Below are positions 44,980 through 55,081 of a stretch of DNA of 64,000 bases, piece after piece. Each line of letters begins with the position of its first letter. The first letter of the stretch is position 1. Below the pieces are notes generated by a model. The model was not told where the DNA came from. It ran no database searches and worked only from the letters and a program-made list of their open reading frames with translations. Source of the stretch: Site-B1 sp963827785 (GTDB lineage: Bacteria > Bacteroidota > Bacteroidia > Flavobacteriales > Flavobacteriaceae); NCBI GenBank assembly GCA_963827785.1, contig CAWHCT010000038.1:109290-173289 (forward strand). The letters run 5' to 3'. The translations under genes were made by a program, and so were the position numbers.

Positions 44980-47199
44980 TTACTTTATTAACTTAGTTTT
45001 TAAGGTGTTGACAAAAAGGATATTACCTAATTTATCATAGCCTTCAAATAGTATTAATCGGTTTTCAGATTTTGCTACACTTTCGTGAAAGCCTATTAAG
45101 GTAAGATCAGCATCTGCAGAATATTCATTGATCAGATCTATTTTATTTTTATTTACATCAAGAGGTAATACATAAATATTCTTTGAAGAAATTGGAAGTC
45201 TGCCAGATGAGGCAAGCTGAATTAAATTTTCCTGCTCCTCCTTCAATTTTTCAGCCGGAAAAGCAGCATAGATCTTTATTTCACCTTTTTTCCATTCAGG
45301 ATGTCCTAGTATTACGTAGGAAAGTAGGATCATTAAATTAGCGTTTTCAAAATCTTCTTTGCGAATCCAAATATGAATATCTTTTTTATAACCAAATCCT
45401 CTATCGGAACTGGCCAGTATGCCTATATCCAAACCTATGGTCTTTATTAAACTGTAATTATCGAATATTTCTGACAACCATTCTGTTTCGCCGCGTTTAT
45501 ATTCGAATAGGATCATATTATTTGGCTGACCTGAAATTCCGGGTTGCTGAATGGCATGGGCAATAGCCGATGTTGTAGACGGAGTCACGAGGGTTTCAAC
45601 AAAGACATTTGATTTATTATCAGCAATATTTTGTATTAGTTTTTTAAGTATTATCTGGGCCGATTTTTGAGATTCACTTGATAAATAGTCCTTTTGGTAA
45701 TGTAAATACATGCCAAAGCCATAACTATGCGAGATCCATTTCATCAACTCCAATGCGTCCAGTCTTTTAAAACTGTCCTGAGAAAGACAAATTACTGCTG
45801 GTCTCCATTCTTCTTCTGTACTTTGCTTTTCTGCCTTTTGAAGGAATACCTGTAATCGTCTGCTCAATTGTTGAATCACCCCTTGAAAAATACTGGCCAT
45901 ACCAGATTTAGTGCCGCTTTTTGATGAAATATATAAATAAAGCAAGATCATTAATAAAATGGCGGCAAGCGCGTAAGGCGTATTTATTTTAAACATTAAG
46001 TAGATACACATAATAGTGCCTAAAAGCGATAAATACCATTTTGATTTAAATGAAGGTCTATAACTTGGATCGGCTGCAAAATGCTGCATAAAGGAAATCA
46101 AACACAAAGATCCATAAGTAACCAGGAAAAACATGGATATAATCTCGGCAACAGCATTCACATCACCCATTAAAATAAAAACCAAAGCAATGACACTGGT
46201 TATAATAGTAGCATTCCTAGGCTCATTACTCTTTTCTATACCCTTTGAAACCCATGAATTCATAAACTTATTAGGAAAAACCTTGTCACCTCCAATGGCC
46301 TGTAAAGTTCTAGGAGCAACCATAAATGATCCTAATGCTGATGATATTGTGGCAGCCGCTAACCCAATAGGAATTATAGGTCCCCAAAAAGCTATTTTAC
46401 TCATAATGAGTTGATCACTTACCAGATCTGAAGTTGATGCCGAGGATGCCAGCTTATAGGCAATAAATACATAAATGATCATTCCCGTAATTGTTGCAGA
46501 TAAGGTACCGAGTGGTATGGATTTTTTTGGATCCTTAAGATCTCCTGAAAGTCCAACACCGGCTGTCATTCCCGTAAAAGCAGGAAAAATAATTGCAAAT
46601 ACATAAAAGAATCCTTTTTCGGGAGTTAAGTTTTTGAACAGTAGTGAAGCATCAAACGACTCACTAAATTCCGTGTTTCCTGCAAAGAAAAAAACAAGGG
46701 ATATGGCAAGTATTGTAACTACAATATATAAAGCTTTCATTCCAAGATCAGCCCCCTTTTTAACCATTAACCAGATCAGTAATAGTAGGGCAGGTATACT
46801 AAACAACCTGTTATCATAAATCTCATACCCAAGATTAGATTCTACCCACGGTTTAATGACTTCAAAAGATTCGGCAAAGGCAATTACATAAAAGGCAACA
46901 CTTATCGCCTGAGAGAAATATAATGCAATACCTATTGCTGCACCTATATTAATTCCAAAGGATCGTGAAATTATAAAGTATTCACCACCACCTTCAACTT
47001 TTTGGTTAGTCGCTATTTCGGCTAAGGCCATAGCAGTTGGAATAGTCACTAAATGACCTATAAAAATAATAAGTAATGTACCCATAAAGCCCACAGAACC
47101 AACGGCAAAACCAAAACGCAGGAACATGACAGCTCCCAGTATAGTTGAAATTGCAGTTAAAAAAACAGGAAGTGTAGTAAATTTTGATTTTTGTTCCAT
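44980..47199 (-). CDS. SLC12-type cation-chloride cotransporter (APC superfamily), copy 2
   Basis: 739 aa. Twelve helices (FLTAISTILGAVMFLRFGFAVG at the start; FTGMTAGVGLSGDLKDPKKSIPLG and SSALGSFMVAPRTLQAIGGDKVFP further on), then a soluble C-terminal domain of about 290 aa (VICLSQDSFKRLDALELMKWISHSYGFGMYLHY). It shares the architecture of copy 1 but is clearly diverged; the C-terminal domains suggest a regulatory part. Transported ion unknown. Confidence 0.88.
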   Translation of the reverse strand: MEQKSKFTTLPVFLTAISTILGAVMFLRFGFAVGSVGFMGTLLIIFIGHLVTIPTAMALAEIATNQKVEGGGEYFIISRSFGINIGAAIGIALYFSQAISVAFYVIAFAESFEVIKPWVESNLGYEIYDNRLFSIPALLLLIWLMVKKGADLGMKALYIVVTILAISLVFFFAGNTEFSESFDASLLFKNLTPEKGFFYVFAIIFPAFTGMTAGVGLSGDLKDPKKSIPLGTLSATITGMIIYVFIAYKLASSASTSDLVSDQLIMSKIAFWGPIIPIGLAAATISSALGSFMVAPRTLQAIGGDKVFPNKFMNSWVSKGIEKSNEPRNATIITSVIALVFILMGDVNAVAEIISMFFLVTYGSLCLISFMQHFAADPSYRPSFKSKWYLSLLGTIMCIYLMFKINTPYALAAILLMILLYLYISSKSGTKSGMASIFQGVIQQLSRRLQVFLQKAEKQSTEEEWRPAVICLSQDSFKRLDALELMKWISHSYGFGMYLHYQKDYLSSESQKSAQIILKKLIQNIADNKSNVFVETLVTPSTTSAIAHAIQQPGISGQPNNMILFEYKRGETEWLSEIFDNYSLIKTIGLDIGILASSDRGFGYKKDIHIWIRKEDFENANLMILLSYVILGHPEWKKGEIKIYAAFPAEKLKEEQENLIQLASSGRLPISSKNIYVLPLDVNKNKIDLINEYSADADLTLIGFHESVAKSENRLILFEGYDKLGNILFVNTLKTKLIK

Positions 47200-47441
47200 G
47201 AATGAGTCTGGTGAATAATATTACGAATATATCAAATAAATAAAAGCAAAAATTAATTCTTATTTATAATCGGAATAAGATTTATCCTTGATTATATATT
47301 CTGTAATTCTATTTTAGAAATATCCTTCCAGATATTTAAATATACAGGGATTAAATTTACCTTTTAAAGGGTCATTATAAGTTTAATATTTATTGTAAAT
47401 TTAAAATATTCCAAATTCAATGAGTTTTTAAATTTTATCGT

Positions 47442-50012
47442 ATGAAAATTATCACAAAACTGGTTTTTGTTTCATTATTTTTTCTATCCCTTAGTAAACC
47501 GTCGGCACAGGTAACATACGAATCAGCTTTTCCAAATATAGATTTCGAATTTCCTGTAGAGCTACAATCATCAGTAGATGGTACCAACAGGATGTTCGTT
47601 GTAGAGCAACCTGGACGTATTAAAGTATTTCCAACGAATCCTGATGTACTACCTGCGGAAGTAGATACGTTTCTGGATATTACAGATCGTGTTTATTATT
47701 CAAGCGGCCAGGAAATAGGATTATTGGGATTAGCATTTCACCCGGAATTCAATAATAATGGATATTTCTATGTGTACTATACAACATCGAGTCCTTTATC
47801 CGGAATATCCGTGAGAATGGTACTGTCTAGGTTTACTGTTGATTCCAATAACATTAATTTCTCCGATCCTAATAATGAGTTAGTGCTATTTCAATTTGAC
47901 AAAAACCAAAATAACAGCAATCATAATGGAGGAAAGATAGCTTTTGGTCCTGATGGCTTTCTTTATATTTCATTCGGAGATGGAGGAGGAGGAAACGATC
48001 CACAAGGTAACGGTCAGAACATTAATACTGTTTTTGGCAGCATTTGCCGAATTGATGTAGATCTTGATGGCAATAATCCCTTAGAATCAAATCCAGATCT
48101 ACCTGACGGAAATTACGAAATTCCAGATGATAACCCTTTTGTGGGTATTAATGGACTAGATGAGATCTATGCTTATGGTCTTCGTAATACATGGAAATTT
48201 TCTTTTGACAATCAAACAGGCAGACTCTGGGGAGGTGATGTTGGTCAAAATGCTTTTGAAGAAATAAATATTATTGAGAAAGGTAAAAATTATGGGTGGA
48301 GTCGGTTTGAAGCTAATTCAGTAGCAAATAGTAGTGTCATTATAAATGAAGAAACTGAATTTCCCGTATTCTTCTACGATAGATCTCAAGGTGATCAATC
48401 AATTTCAGGAGGTTACGTATATCGCGGTACTGAAATAACCAGTCTGGAGCCTGATATAAATTCTAAATTCATTTTTGGAGATTATGTAAGCGGAAAAGTT
48501 TGGGCACTTGACTACAATCCTACTTCAGGAGAAGCAAGCAGTAATCTGTTATTCGATCTTAGCGGACAGTTTATATCCAGTTTTGGTTTGGATGAAAATG
48601 GAGAGATCTATTTTAGTGATTATGGATCTAATGCGTTAATATATAAAATAGTAGATGGACAGACAGCTTCTTCTGGAACTGCAGTAAATGGTGTTGGGAG
48701 CTGGCAAGAATTGGATGTGGATTCATTAAATGGTCAAGTATTTGCTGTTACTTCAACTGCCAACGGAAATATATATTTTGGTGGGAGCTTTAATCAAGTG
48801 GGAAGCTTAACAGCAAATAATATTGTTGTCTGGAATGAGACCAACGGATGGAGCAGTTTGGGAACAGGCTCAAACGGAACAATAAATACTCTCAAAGTAG
48901 GGCCTAACGGCAATTTGTATGCGGGAGGATCATTTACTCAAATAGGTGGCATTTCTGCCAATAATATTGCTATGTTTAATGGTGCGAATTGGTCCAGCCT
49001 TGGTTCTGGTTCAGAAGGTCCGATTTTGGCAATAGAAATTCAAAACAATGGCTTCGTATTTGCAGGTGGTATTTTTGAAACGATCGGAGGAACAACAGCG
49101 AGAAATATTGGCTATTGGAACGGTGTACAATGGTCTCCCTTGTCTGATTTATCTACAGCAATAAACGGGGCAAATAATGAAATTCGATCCCTTCATATTG
49201 ATGACCAGGGAATTTTATATGTGGGAGGTAATTTTGATGAAGCGGGAGGAAATACAGCAAATAGGATTGCAACTTGGGATGGAACAAATTGGAGCACTCT
49301 TGGTGATGGTACTAGCGGATTCGTCCAAGCAATAACTTCAACTCCCACCGATGTATTTATTGGCGGCAACTTTGCTGTTGCAGGAGGTCTCACTGTAAAT
49401 CGTATTGCCAGGTGGAATAAAACTTCGTCTAGCTGGTTTTCACTTGAAAATGGTGTAAATAATAATGTAAATGCCTTATTAAATGATGATACTTATTTAT
49501 ATGCTGCTGGATCTTTCGATATTGCATTTAAAAATGACCAAAATATCATTGTAGACAATATTACCAGATGGTCGGCTACTGAAGGCTGGGAAGCCATGGG
49601 TACAAATACTCAAGTGGGTGTAGAAGGCAAAATTAATGCATTGAGTTTCTCAATTGGTGATAGTGCCTCAGAAAAAATATATGTTGGAGGTAATTTCTCA
49701 AGAGCTGGCTCGATAAATACAAATAATACAGCCATATGGAATTCAGATTCACTTTCAGGTGAAGAAGACGAAGAACTAATTGATCTGCAAATTTATAGTG
49801 AGTATAATTCTAAACGATTATTTGTATCGGGATCCTTAGCCCCTAAGGCATCATTAGAACTTTTTGATATGCTTGGTCGTTTAGTTTTAAACAATATTCT
49901 GGATCACAACAAAGTTTTAAACTCTATTGATACCTCTATAATAAGCACTGGTATTTATATAGTTAAAGTTAATATGGGCGGTAAAACATATACCAAAAAA
50001 ATAATTATTTAA
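47442..50012 (+). CDS. T9SS-secreted fusion: PQQ-type glucose/sorbosone dehydrogenase domain plus beta-propeller-like repeats
   Basis: 856 aa. Signal peptide (LSKPSAQ). Residues about 25-400 form a GSDH-type six-bladed propeller (VEQPGRIKVF, EIGLLGLAFHPEFNNNGYFYVYYT, NHNGGKIAFGPDGFLYISFG, WGGDVGQNAFEEINIIEKG, ISGGYVYRG). Residues about 410-775 hold six or seven units of about 50 aa with the pattern YVGGNF-x-x-x-GG-x-x-x-N-x-IA-x-WNG-x-x-W. A weaker type-A sorting domain (LIDLQIYSEYNSKRLFV ... GIYIVKVNMGGKTYTKKIII) ends the protein. It probably oxidises or binds extracellular sugars at the cell surface; PQQ or calcium ligands were not resolved by eye. Confidence 0.88.
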   Translation: MKIITKLVFVSLFFLSLSKPSAQVTYESAFPNIDFEFPVELQSSVDGTNRMFVVEQPGRIKVFPTNPDVLPAEVDTFLDITDRVYYSSGQEIGLLGLAFHPEFNNNGYFYVYYTTSSPLSGISVRMVLSRFTVDSNNINFSDPNNELVLFQFDKNQNNSNHNGGKIAFGPDGFLYISFGDGGGGNDPQGNGQNINTVFGSICRIDVDLDGNNPLESNPDLPDGNYEIPDDNPFVGINGLDEIYAYGLRNTWKFSFDNQTGRLWGGDVGQNAFEEINIIEKGKNYGWSRFEANSVANSSVIINEETEFPVFFYDRSQGDQSISGGYVYRGTEITSLEPDINSKFIFGDYVSGKVWALDYNPTSGEASSNLLFDLSGQFISSFGLDENGEIYFSDYGSNALIYKIVDGQTASSGTAVNGVGSWQELDVDSLNGQVFAVTSTANGNIYFGGSFNQVGSLTANNIVVWNETNGWSSLGTGSNGTINTLKVGPNGNLYAGGSFTQIGGISANNIAMFNGANWSSLGSGSEGPILAIEIQNNGFVFAGGIFETIGGTTARNIGYWNGVQWSPLSDLSTAINGANNEIRSLHIDDQGILYVGGNFDEAGGNTANRIATWDGTNWSTLGDGTSGFVQAITSTPTDVFIGGNFAVAGGLTVNRIARWNKTSSSWFSLENGVNNNVNALLNDDTYLYAAGSFDIAFKNDQNIIVDNITRWSATEGWEAMGTNTQVGVEGKINALSFSIGDSASEKIYVGGNFSRAGSINTNNTAIWNSDSLSGEEDEELIDLQIYSEYNSKRLFVSGSLAPKASLELFDMLGRLVLNNILDHNKVLNSIDTSIISTGIYIVKVNMGGKTYTKKIII

Positions 50013-50415
50013 CGAGCTTTACATCAATTTAGCAGTCATTCACCAATATTTTATAATGGCTATTGCCTTATTAAATTATTTACAAATACAGAGAATAATA
50101 CCATCCTAATAAATTTATCCGCTTAATTTTAATCCTGAATTATCTGTAATAAAAAACTCAACTCTGTTTTAATTTTTATGATCTACTGTCAATCTTACAT
50201 ATAGTTACTAGTTTCGTCTGACGAGTTAAGTATATTTAACAGCCTATGCTAGTCTGCATAGCAGAAGTAACTCGGTTATAAGGGTCGAAGATCTTGGTTT
50301 TTCCTCGCGGATTTTCCTTTGGTACGTTTTCTTTTGCTAAATTAGAGCATACCAATACAACTAACCATAATAAAACATTTTAGCTGTATACTGGAGTTTC
50401 AAAAAACAAAAATAT
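50013..50415. other. 403-base gene-free stretch with a nested hairpin
   Basis: No credible gene is visible. Arms CGAGTTA (50222-50228) and TAACTCG (50268-50274) enclose a second perfect pair CTATGC (50244-50249) / GCATAG (50256-50261). The section 50281-50400 is less AT-rich around TCCTCGCGGATTTTCC. No tRNA fold or known riboswitch is seen. Confidence 0.5.
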
Positions 50416-51147
50416 ATGAGAGATATCAATTATATTTTTTTAATATTAGCTTTGATAGCTGAAATAATTGGTACAGTTGGTGGATTTGGGTCTTCAGTGT
50501 TCTTTGTGCCACTAGGCAACTTTTATTTTGATTTCTACTCTGTATTAGGTCTGACAGCAATATTCCATTTATCTAGTAATTTGAGTAAAATATTCTTATT
50601 TAAAAAAGGATTAGATAAAAGATTATTGTTATACATTGGAATTCCTTCTGTCCTTTTTGTTATCATTGGGGGGCTAACTTCAAAATTACTTGACACCTAT
50701 TTTCTAGAAATATTTTTAGGGTTGTTTCTAGTTGGATTGAGTTTACTTTTTTTAATTAAAAGCAAAATAGTCTTTTCGGCTAACAATAAAAACGCAATAA
50801 TTGGAGGTTCATTTTCAGGATTTTCCGCGGGATTATTAGGAACGGGAGGAGCAATTAGAGGTTTGACTATGGCTGCATTCAATTTAGAAAAAAGTGTTTT
50901 TATAGCGACTTCTGCTTTTATAGATTTTATGATAGATTTTTCAAGGACATTTGTTTATTACAATAATGGTTACATTCACAAACATGACTTAAAATATGTT
51001 CCTTTTTTATTGGTAATAGGATTGTTAGGGTCCTTTATTGGAAAGAAGATTTTGGCTTACATTCCACAGTCCAGGTTTCGAAGACTGTCTTTGTATTTTA
51101 TACTTTTTATAGGAACTGCAACCTTAATTCAGTTATTTATTAGTTAA
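50416..51147 (+). CDS. TSUP-family (TauE/SafE) membrane transporter
   Basis: 243 aa with seven or eight helices in two related halves: IAEIIGTVGGFGSSVFFVPLGNFYFDFYSVLGLTAIFHLSSN opens the first and GGSFSGFSAGLLGTGGAIRGLTMAAF the second. The family exports sulfite, sulfonates or other organic anions. It is isolated by a long spacer on each side, so context gives no substrate. Confidence 0.85.
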   Translation: MRDINYIFLILALIAEIIGTVGGFGSSVFFVPLGNFYFDFYSVLGLTAIFHLSSNLSKIFLFKKGLDKRLLLYIGIPSVLFVIIGGLTSKLLDTYFLEIFLGLFLVGLSLLFLIKSKIVFSANNKNAIIGGSFSGFSAGLLGTGGAIRGLTMAAFNLEKSVFIATSAFIDFMIDFSRTFVYYNNGYIHKHDLKYVPFLLVIGLLGSFIGKKILAYIPQSRFRRLSLYFILFIGTATLIQLFIS

Positions 51148-51348
51148 ATGGAATAAAGCGGGCAAATTACAGCCAGAATGATTCATTGCTTTGGAAAATC
51201 CAAGCTACTGTAAAGCGGGTTTTTGATTTATCACTATCTTAGTCTCTATGCAACTAACTAAACCCAAGTCTGGTAAAAAGAATATCACAAAAACATTAGT
51301 TTTGTGATTCAAATCGAAACAACAGAACTAACTTTAATAAAAATCTGA

Positions 51349-52062
51349 ATGATTTGTATTTCTTGCAATACTGAATATAGTTCAAATTTCTGCCCAAATT
51401 GCGGAGAAAATTCTAAAATTAAAAAAATTACCTTCAATTCATTTATTCAAGACGCTTTTGCAACCATAACAAATATGGACAAAGGTTTTCTGTATAATCT
51501 GAAAACTTTATTCATAAATCCAAAAAAAATACCTACTGATTATCTTCTTGGTAAGAGAAAAGGTATACTTAATCCTATCTCATTCTTAATAATTTCGATT
51601 TCCATTTATTTAATTCTTGAAAATCTTTTTAGAATACCTATCAAACAAATAGACACGAGTTTTGCGAATTCACCATTTTTTGAAAAAGGAAGAGAAATAG
51701 GTGCTGCGGGAGGTGAAATAATTTCGGCCAATTTCAAATACTTTTGGATTTTTTCAGTAATAATGCTTGCAAATACGACAAAACTAATTTTTGGAAAATA
51801 CAATTATCTGGAGCATGTAGCTATAAGTTCCTTTATTATTGGACAAGCAACATTGATTGCTATAATAGGATTTTTAATTTTGAAATCCCCTTTGATTCTT
51901 AACCCATTATTATATTTATCTATCCTTTTTATGATTTATTTCATTTTTAAACAGAGTAAGGATAAATTTGGATCATTACTATTATCAATTACCAGCTTAA
52001 TTTTGTTTGTTGTTCAAATTTTTGTTGTGATTGCTTCTATAGGATTTGCAATGATATATTAA
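51349..52062 (+). CDS. DUF3667-like membrane protein with N-terminal zinc ribbon
   Basis: 237 aa. A four-cysteine zinc ribbon (Cys3, Cys6, Cys15, Cys18 in ICISCNTEYSSNFCPNCGE) is followed by the family stretch FNSFIQDAFATITNMDKGFLYNLKTLFINPKKIPTDYLLGKR and four or five membrane helices. Common in Bacteroidota; function unknown. Confidence 0.82.
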   Translation: MICISCNTEYSSNFCPNCGENSKIKKITFNSFIQDAFATITNMDKGFLYNLKTLFINPKKIPTDYLLGKRKGILNPISFLIISISIYLILENLFRIPIKQIDTSFANSPFFEKGREIGAAGGEIISANFKYFWIFSVIMLANTTKLIFGKYNYLEHVAISSFIIGQATLIAIIGFLILKSPLILNPLLYLSILFMIYFIFKQSKDKFGSLLLSITSLILFVVQIFVVIASIGFAMIY

Positions 52063-52321
52063 GACCAAAAAATCTTCCTTCAACACCGTTTATAATTAAT
52101 TACTTCTAATTTCCTATCGGAATTTTTTTCTACTGAATTTGTATTCGGCATTTTTTGTTATCTTAGGTCCTAACTGCAACAATCCATCTACGAAAAATTA
52201 TGACTTTTACCTGGGCAATAGTGCTGTATTAAAGTAATACGGCAACTAATTTACTTTCAAAAAAATATAACGGGGATGCTGAAAACCGATTAGAGTAAGC
52301 TTAAAACTAAATATATCAAAA

Positions 52322-52591
52322 ATGAGCAAAACAATTGTAGCACGACACAAAGTAAAGGACATTAATAAATGGCTGAAAGGTCATGACGAAAGGATGCAAT
52401 TATTTGGCCCTGCCATTTCAGGCTTTAAAACCTTTCAGGATCAGGACAACCCAAATTCTGTGATGTTGGTTATAAAAGTAACAGACATGGAAAAATTTGG
52501 AGCTATAATGAATGATCCAAAAACTCAGGAAGCGAAAGACAGGCATACAGTATTAGAACCTGTTACAATGTCAATGCAAGTAGATCTTTAA
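52322..52591 (+). CDS. Small dimeric alpha/beta-barrel-like protein
   Basis: 89 aa, soluble. The order VARHKVKDINKWLKGHDER, then FKTFQDQDNPNSVMLVIKVTDMEKFGAIMNDPKTQEAKD, then a last strand PVTMSMQVDL follows the ferredoxin-like beta-alpha-beta-beta-alpha-beta pattern of ABM/EthD-type proteins. No catalytic residue is identifiable. Confidence 0.65.
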   Translation: MSKTIVARHKVKDINKWLKGHDERMQLFGPAISGFKTFQDQDNPNSVMLVIKVTDMEKFGAIMNDPKTQEAKDRHTVLEPVTMSMQVDL

Positions 52592-52699
52592 AAACTGGAT
52601 TTTCTCGCTACTGTAAATCTTAACCTAATTTTTCCGGATTCCTGCATAACGGCAGAATTAAATTAAGAACAATATTATGTACATTGAAAAAAATCGATC

Positions 52700-53092
52700 A
52701 TGAAATTAATTATCAAAATAATAGGAATATTCATTCTTCTAATCGGTATCTTATTGCTTATTAAACCAGAGTTCATTTTTTCTTGGATAGCGGATAATGC
52801 AGAAAATCAATCGCTTTATATCTTAGCTATTGGTATCAGGCTTATTTTAGGATTTTCATTCATCATAGCAGCCAAATCATCAAAATATCCCGTCTTTATT
52901 AAAATTTTTGGTTACATCGCTCTAATAGCTGCAGTAGTTTTAATTTTTATAGGTAAAAAAGGTTTTCAGGATCTGATAATTTCAGTATTTCCGCATATCA
53001 AAGGGTATATGGTTTTTATAGGTCTGGTTGCTATGGCATTAGGTGCTTTCCTAATGTATTCAGTTTTGGGTAATAAAAAGTTAAAGAGCTAA
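52700..53092 (+). CDS. Small four-TM membrane protein
   Basis: 130 aa with hydrophobic segments at about 3-20, 33-55, 65-83 and 95-120; no recognisable motif. Eighteen bases before the next gene, so possibly co-transcribed. Function unknown. Confidence 0.65.
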   Translation: MKLIIKIIGIFILLIGILLLIKPEFIFSWIADNAENQSLYILAIGIRLILGFSFIIAAKSSKYPVFIKIFGYIALIAAVVLIFIGKKGFQDLIISVFPHIKGYMVFIGLVAMALGAFLMYSVLGNKKLKS

Positions 53093-53109
53093 ACATAAAA
53101 TAATCAATA

Positions 53110-53754
53110 ATGGAAAATGATCTAAAAAGAAAAACCTTTAGCATAAACCCAATAGTGGGGACCGTTCTGGTCGCACTAATTGGATTATTTGGCACGGGAA
53201 TAGGTGCCTCAATAGGTGGATATTTTAACATTAAACTTGAAAAGGAAAAGTTAAGATCCAGTTTAATTCTAAAAGCCGTTGAAACAACCGATCCGGAAAG
53301 TGCCCTTAATTATTTGAAACTATTAAGAGATACCGGACTTGTAAATGATATAGATATTACAATCGATGAATGGACCAAGGATACAACACTTATTCCGTTG
53401 AGACCAAATTCAGAACAAATTGCATTGGATGGAATGGCTAATAAGGATAAAAAAACACGAATTGACTCGACTGAAGATCTAATTAAAGAAGAGTCAGACA
53501 ACCCTGAGGTTATTCGTGAAGTATTAAAATCTCTTAGAGTTCCGAAATCACCTGACGGATTATGGAATAATATTGTCTTTCTAAACGCAACTAAAAAATC
53601 CGCATATAATAATCAACTGGTAAAATTTGCTATGGATGAAATAACCTCTTTTGAAAGCGATGTTGAGCAAGGATTATTAATTCTTGGACCAAACACTAAA
53701 AAATCTTTAGAGAATTATAAGAAGTATTTGTCAGATATACAAAGACAATTGTAA
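53110..53754 (+). CDS. Single-TM protein of unknown function
   Basis: 214 aa. One Gly-rich helix (NPIVGTVLVALIGLFGTGIGASIGGYF, about 14-40), then a charged segment (LEKEKLRSSLILKAVETTDPESALNYLKLL) and a mostly helical rest. No family recognised. Confidence 0.65.
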   Translation: MENDLKRKTFSINPIVGTVLVALIGLFGTGIGASIGGYFNIKLEKEKLRSSLILKAVETTDPESALNYLKLLRDTGLVNDIDITIDEWTKDTTLIPLRPNSEQIALDGMANKDKKTRIDSTEDLIKEESDNPEVIREVLKSLRVPKSPDGLWNNIVFLNATKKSAYNNQLVKFAMDEITSFESDVEQGLLILGPNTKKSLENYKKYLSDIQRQL

Positions 53755-53920
53755 ATCGAAGTTGAAATTTTATAATATTCTGATATTATTGTAGTTAAAT
53801 TCATTTATCTAATGTAATTATATAGTTCCTTAAGAGGCATTTTTAAGAGATCTATTTCGTTGTATACGATTTAACAGATCTTTTACACTTAGAATAAAGA
53901 TAAAATTGTAATTTAAAACT

Positions 53921-54517
53921 ATGAGACGCTATTATAATATAACGATACTAGTATTGGCCTTGCTACTGTTTTGGAGTTGTGGAAGCACGAAAAATGATTT
54001 AGTCAACAATTCAAAAGAGAGTCAGTTAATCCAGTTAAAAGAGCTTGTAGCCTCAAGATCCTTTAAATTTAAGGCAGATACTGCGTATCCCATGCAAACC
54101 TATGACATGATGCAGGTTACCAATGCATTATTGAGAAATACAGGAAATACAGCAGGACGTATCTCATTGATGGGAAATGGCGATTATATTACCGTAAAAG
54201 GAGATACTGTGCAAGCCGAATTGGCTTATTTTGGCGAAAGGCGAATGGGCTTTAATATAGATCCGCAAGATATCGGGATTCATTTTGAAGGTAACCCAAG
54301 CGATTATGTTGTTATAGAAAACACTAAAAAGAAAACACTTAATATTGAATTTAAAACCAAATCGAAAACAGAGCAATACGATGTGATTATGAGCGTGTAT
54401 CCAAGCAAAAGTGCAACAGTCTATATAAGCAGTACAAACCGAACTTCTATGCGATATGATGGTGAAATTGTAAAACTTGATGAAACCGATAAGACTACAA
54501 AACCGGTAACCCAATGA
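53921..54517 (+). CDS. DUF4251 family lipoprotein
   Basis: 198 aa. Lipobox LFWSC; the mature part has the family stretches VASRSFKFKADTAYPM, GRISLMGNGDYITVKGDTVQAELAYFG and YDVIMSVYPSKSATVYISSTNRTSMRYDGEI. DUF4251 lipoproteins are Bacteroidota-specific, periplasmic and uncharacterised. Confidence 0.82.
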   Translation: MRRYYNITILVLALLLFWSCGSTKNDLVNNSKESQLIQLKELVASRSFKFKADTAYPMQTYDMMQVTNALLRNTGNTAGRISLMGNGDYITVKGDTVQAELAYFGERRMGFNIDPQDIGIHFEGNPSDYVVIENTKKKTLNIEFKTKSKTEQYDVIMSVYPSKSATVYISSTNRTSMRYDGEIVKLDETDKTTKPVTQ

Positions 54518-54594
54518 TCAACCAGGATTATAATTCTGTTATTATATTGGATATTGAAAATACAAACAAGGTCTGCTGATCAGTTTTGCATTAA

Positions 54595-54976
54595 TTAGTT
54601 ATGACTAGGCTTGACCACCAGTTGATCCACAAGCTCCATACGATCAAGGAATAACCAGCTCTTGCCTGATTTTTTCATCTGCGATCTGATAAATAATGGT
54701 AAAAGGAACATCAACCGATTTTCCGGTAGGAGGAATGCCCATAAGATCTCCTTTATGCACGCCTTTGAACCGAGCACGAACCACTACTTTATCATCTTCG
54801 CTTATAAAATCATCGGCGGATAATTCATACTTAGGGAAAGCAGCTTCGAAAAAGGCAATATGTCCCAGCAATTCCGGATCACTTACATAAACCTTGCTAA
54901 GAGCTGGTGTTTTTGCTTTGCCGCTCATTGCTTCCCAATACTTTTTAACCAACTTTTTGTTAATTGTAGATACCAT
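54595..54976 (-). pseudogene. SnoaL-like (NTF2-fold) protein, frameshifted near the C-terminus
   Basis: The first frame runs MVSTINKKLVKKYWEAMSG ... FISEDDKVVVRARFKGVHKGD ... VDVPFTIIYQIADEKIRQ and then stops within four codons. The other frame continues SWLFLDRMELVDQLVVKPSHN, precisely the expected SnoaL ending (W-x-x-x-D-x-x-x-L). Removing one base at about 54661 joins them. Length after repair about 126 aa. Enzymes with this fold include ester cyclases and isomerases; the substrate is unknown. Confidence 0.75.
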
Positions 54977-55081
54977 ATTAATATAATTTTAATTTTTTGT
55001 TCACCTACGCATAAAGGTTTTGCTCAAATAAATTTTAATGGAGACAAGACCTTAAGTAAAAACTTTAATATGGAATTAACA

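Noticed and set aside
50222..50280. Possible attC-like recombination site
   Set aside because: One GTTRRRY-like and one RYYYAAC-like word occur, but in the wrong order, and there is no integrase or cassette array.
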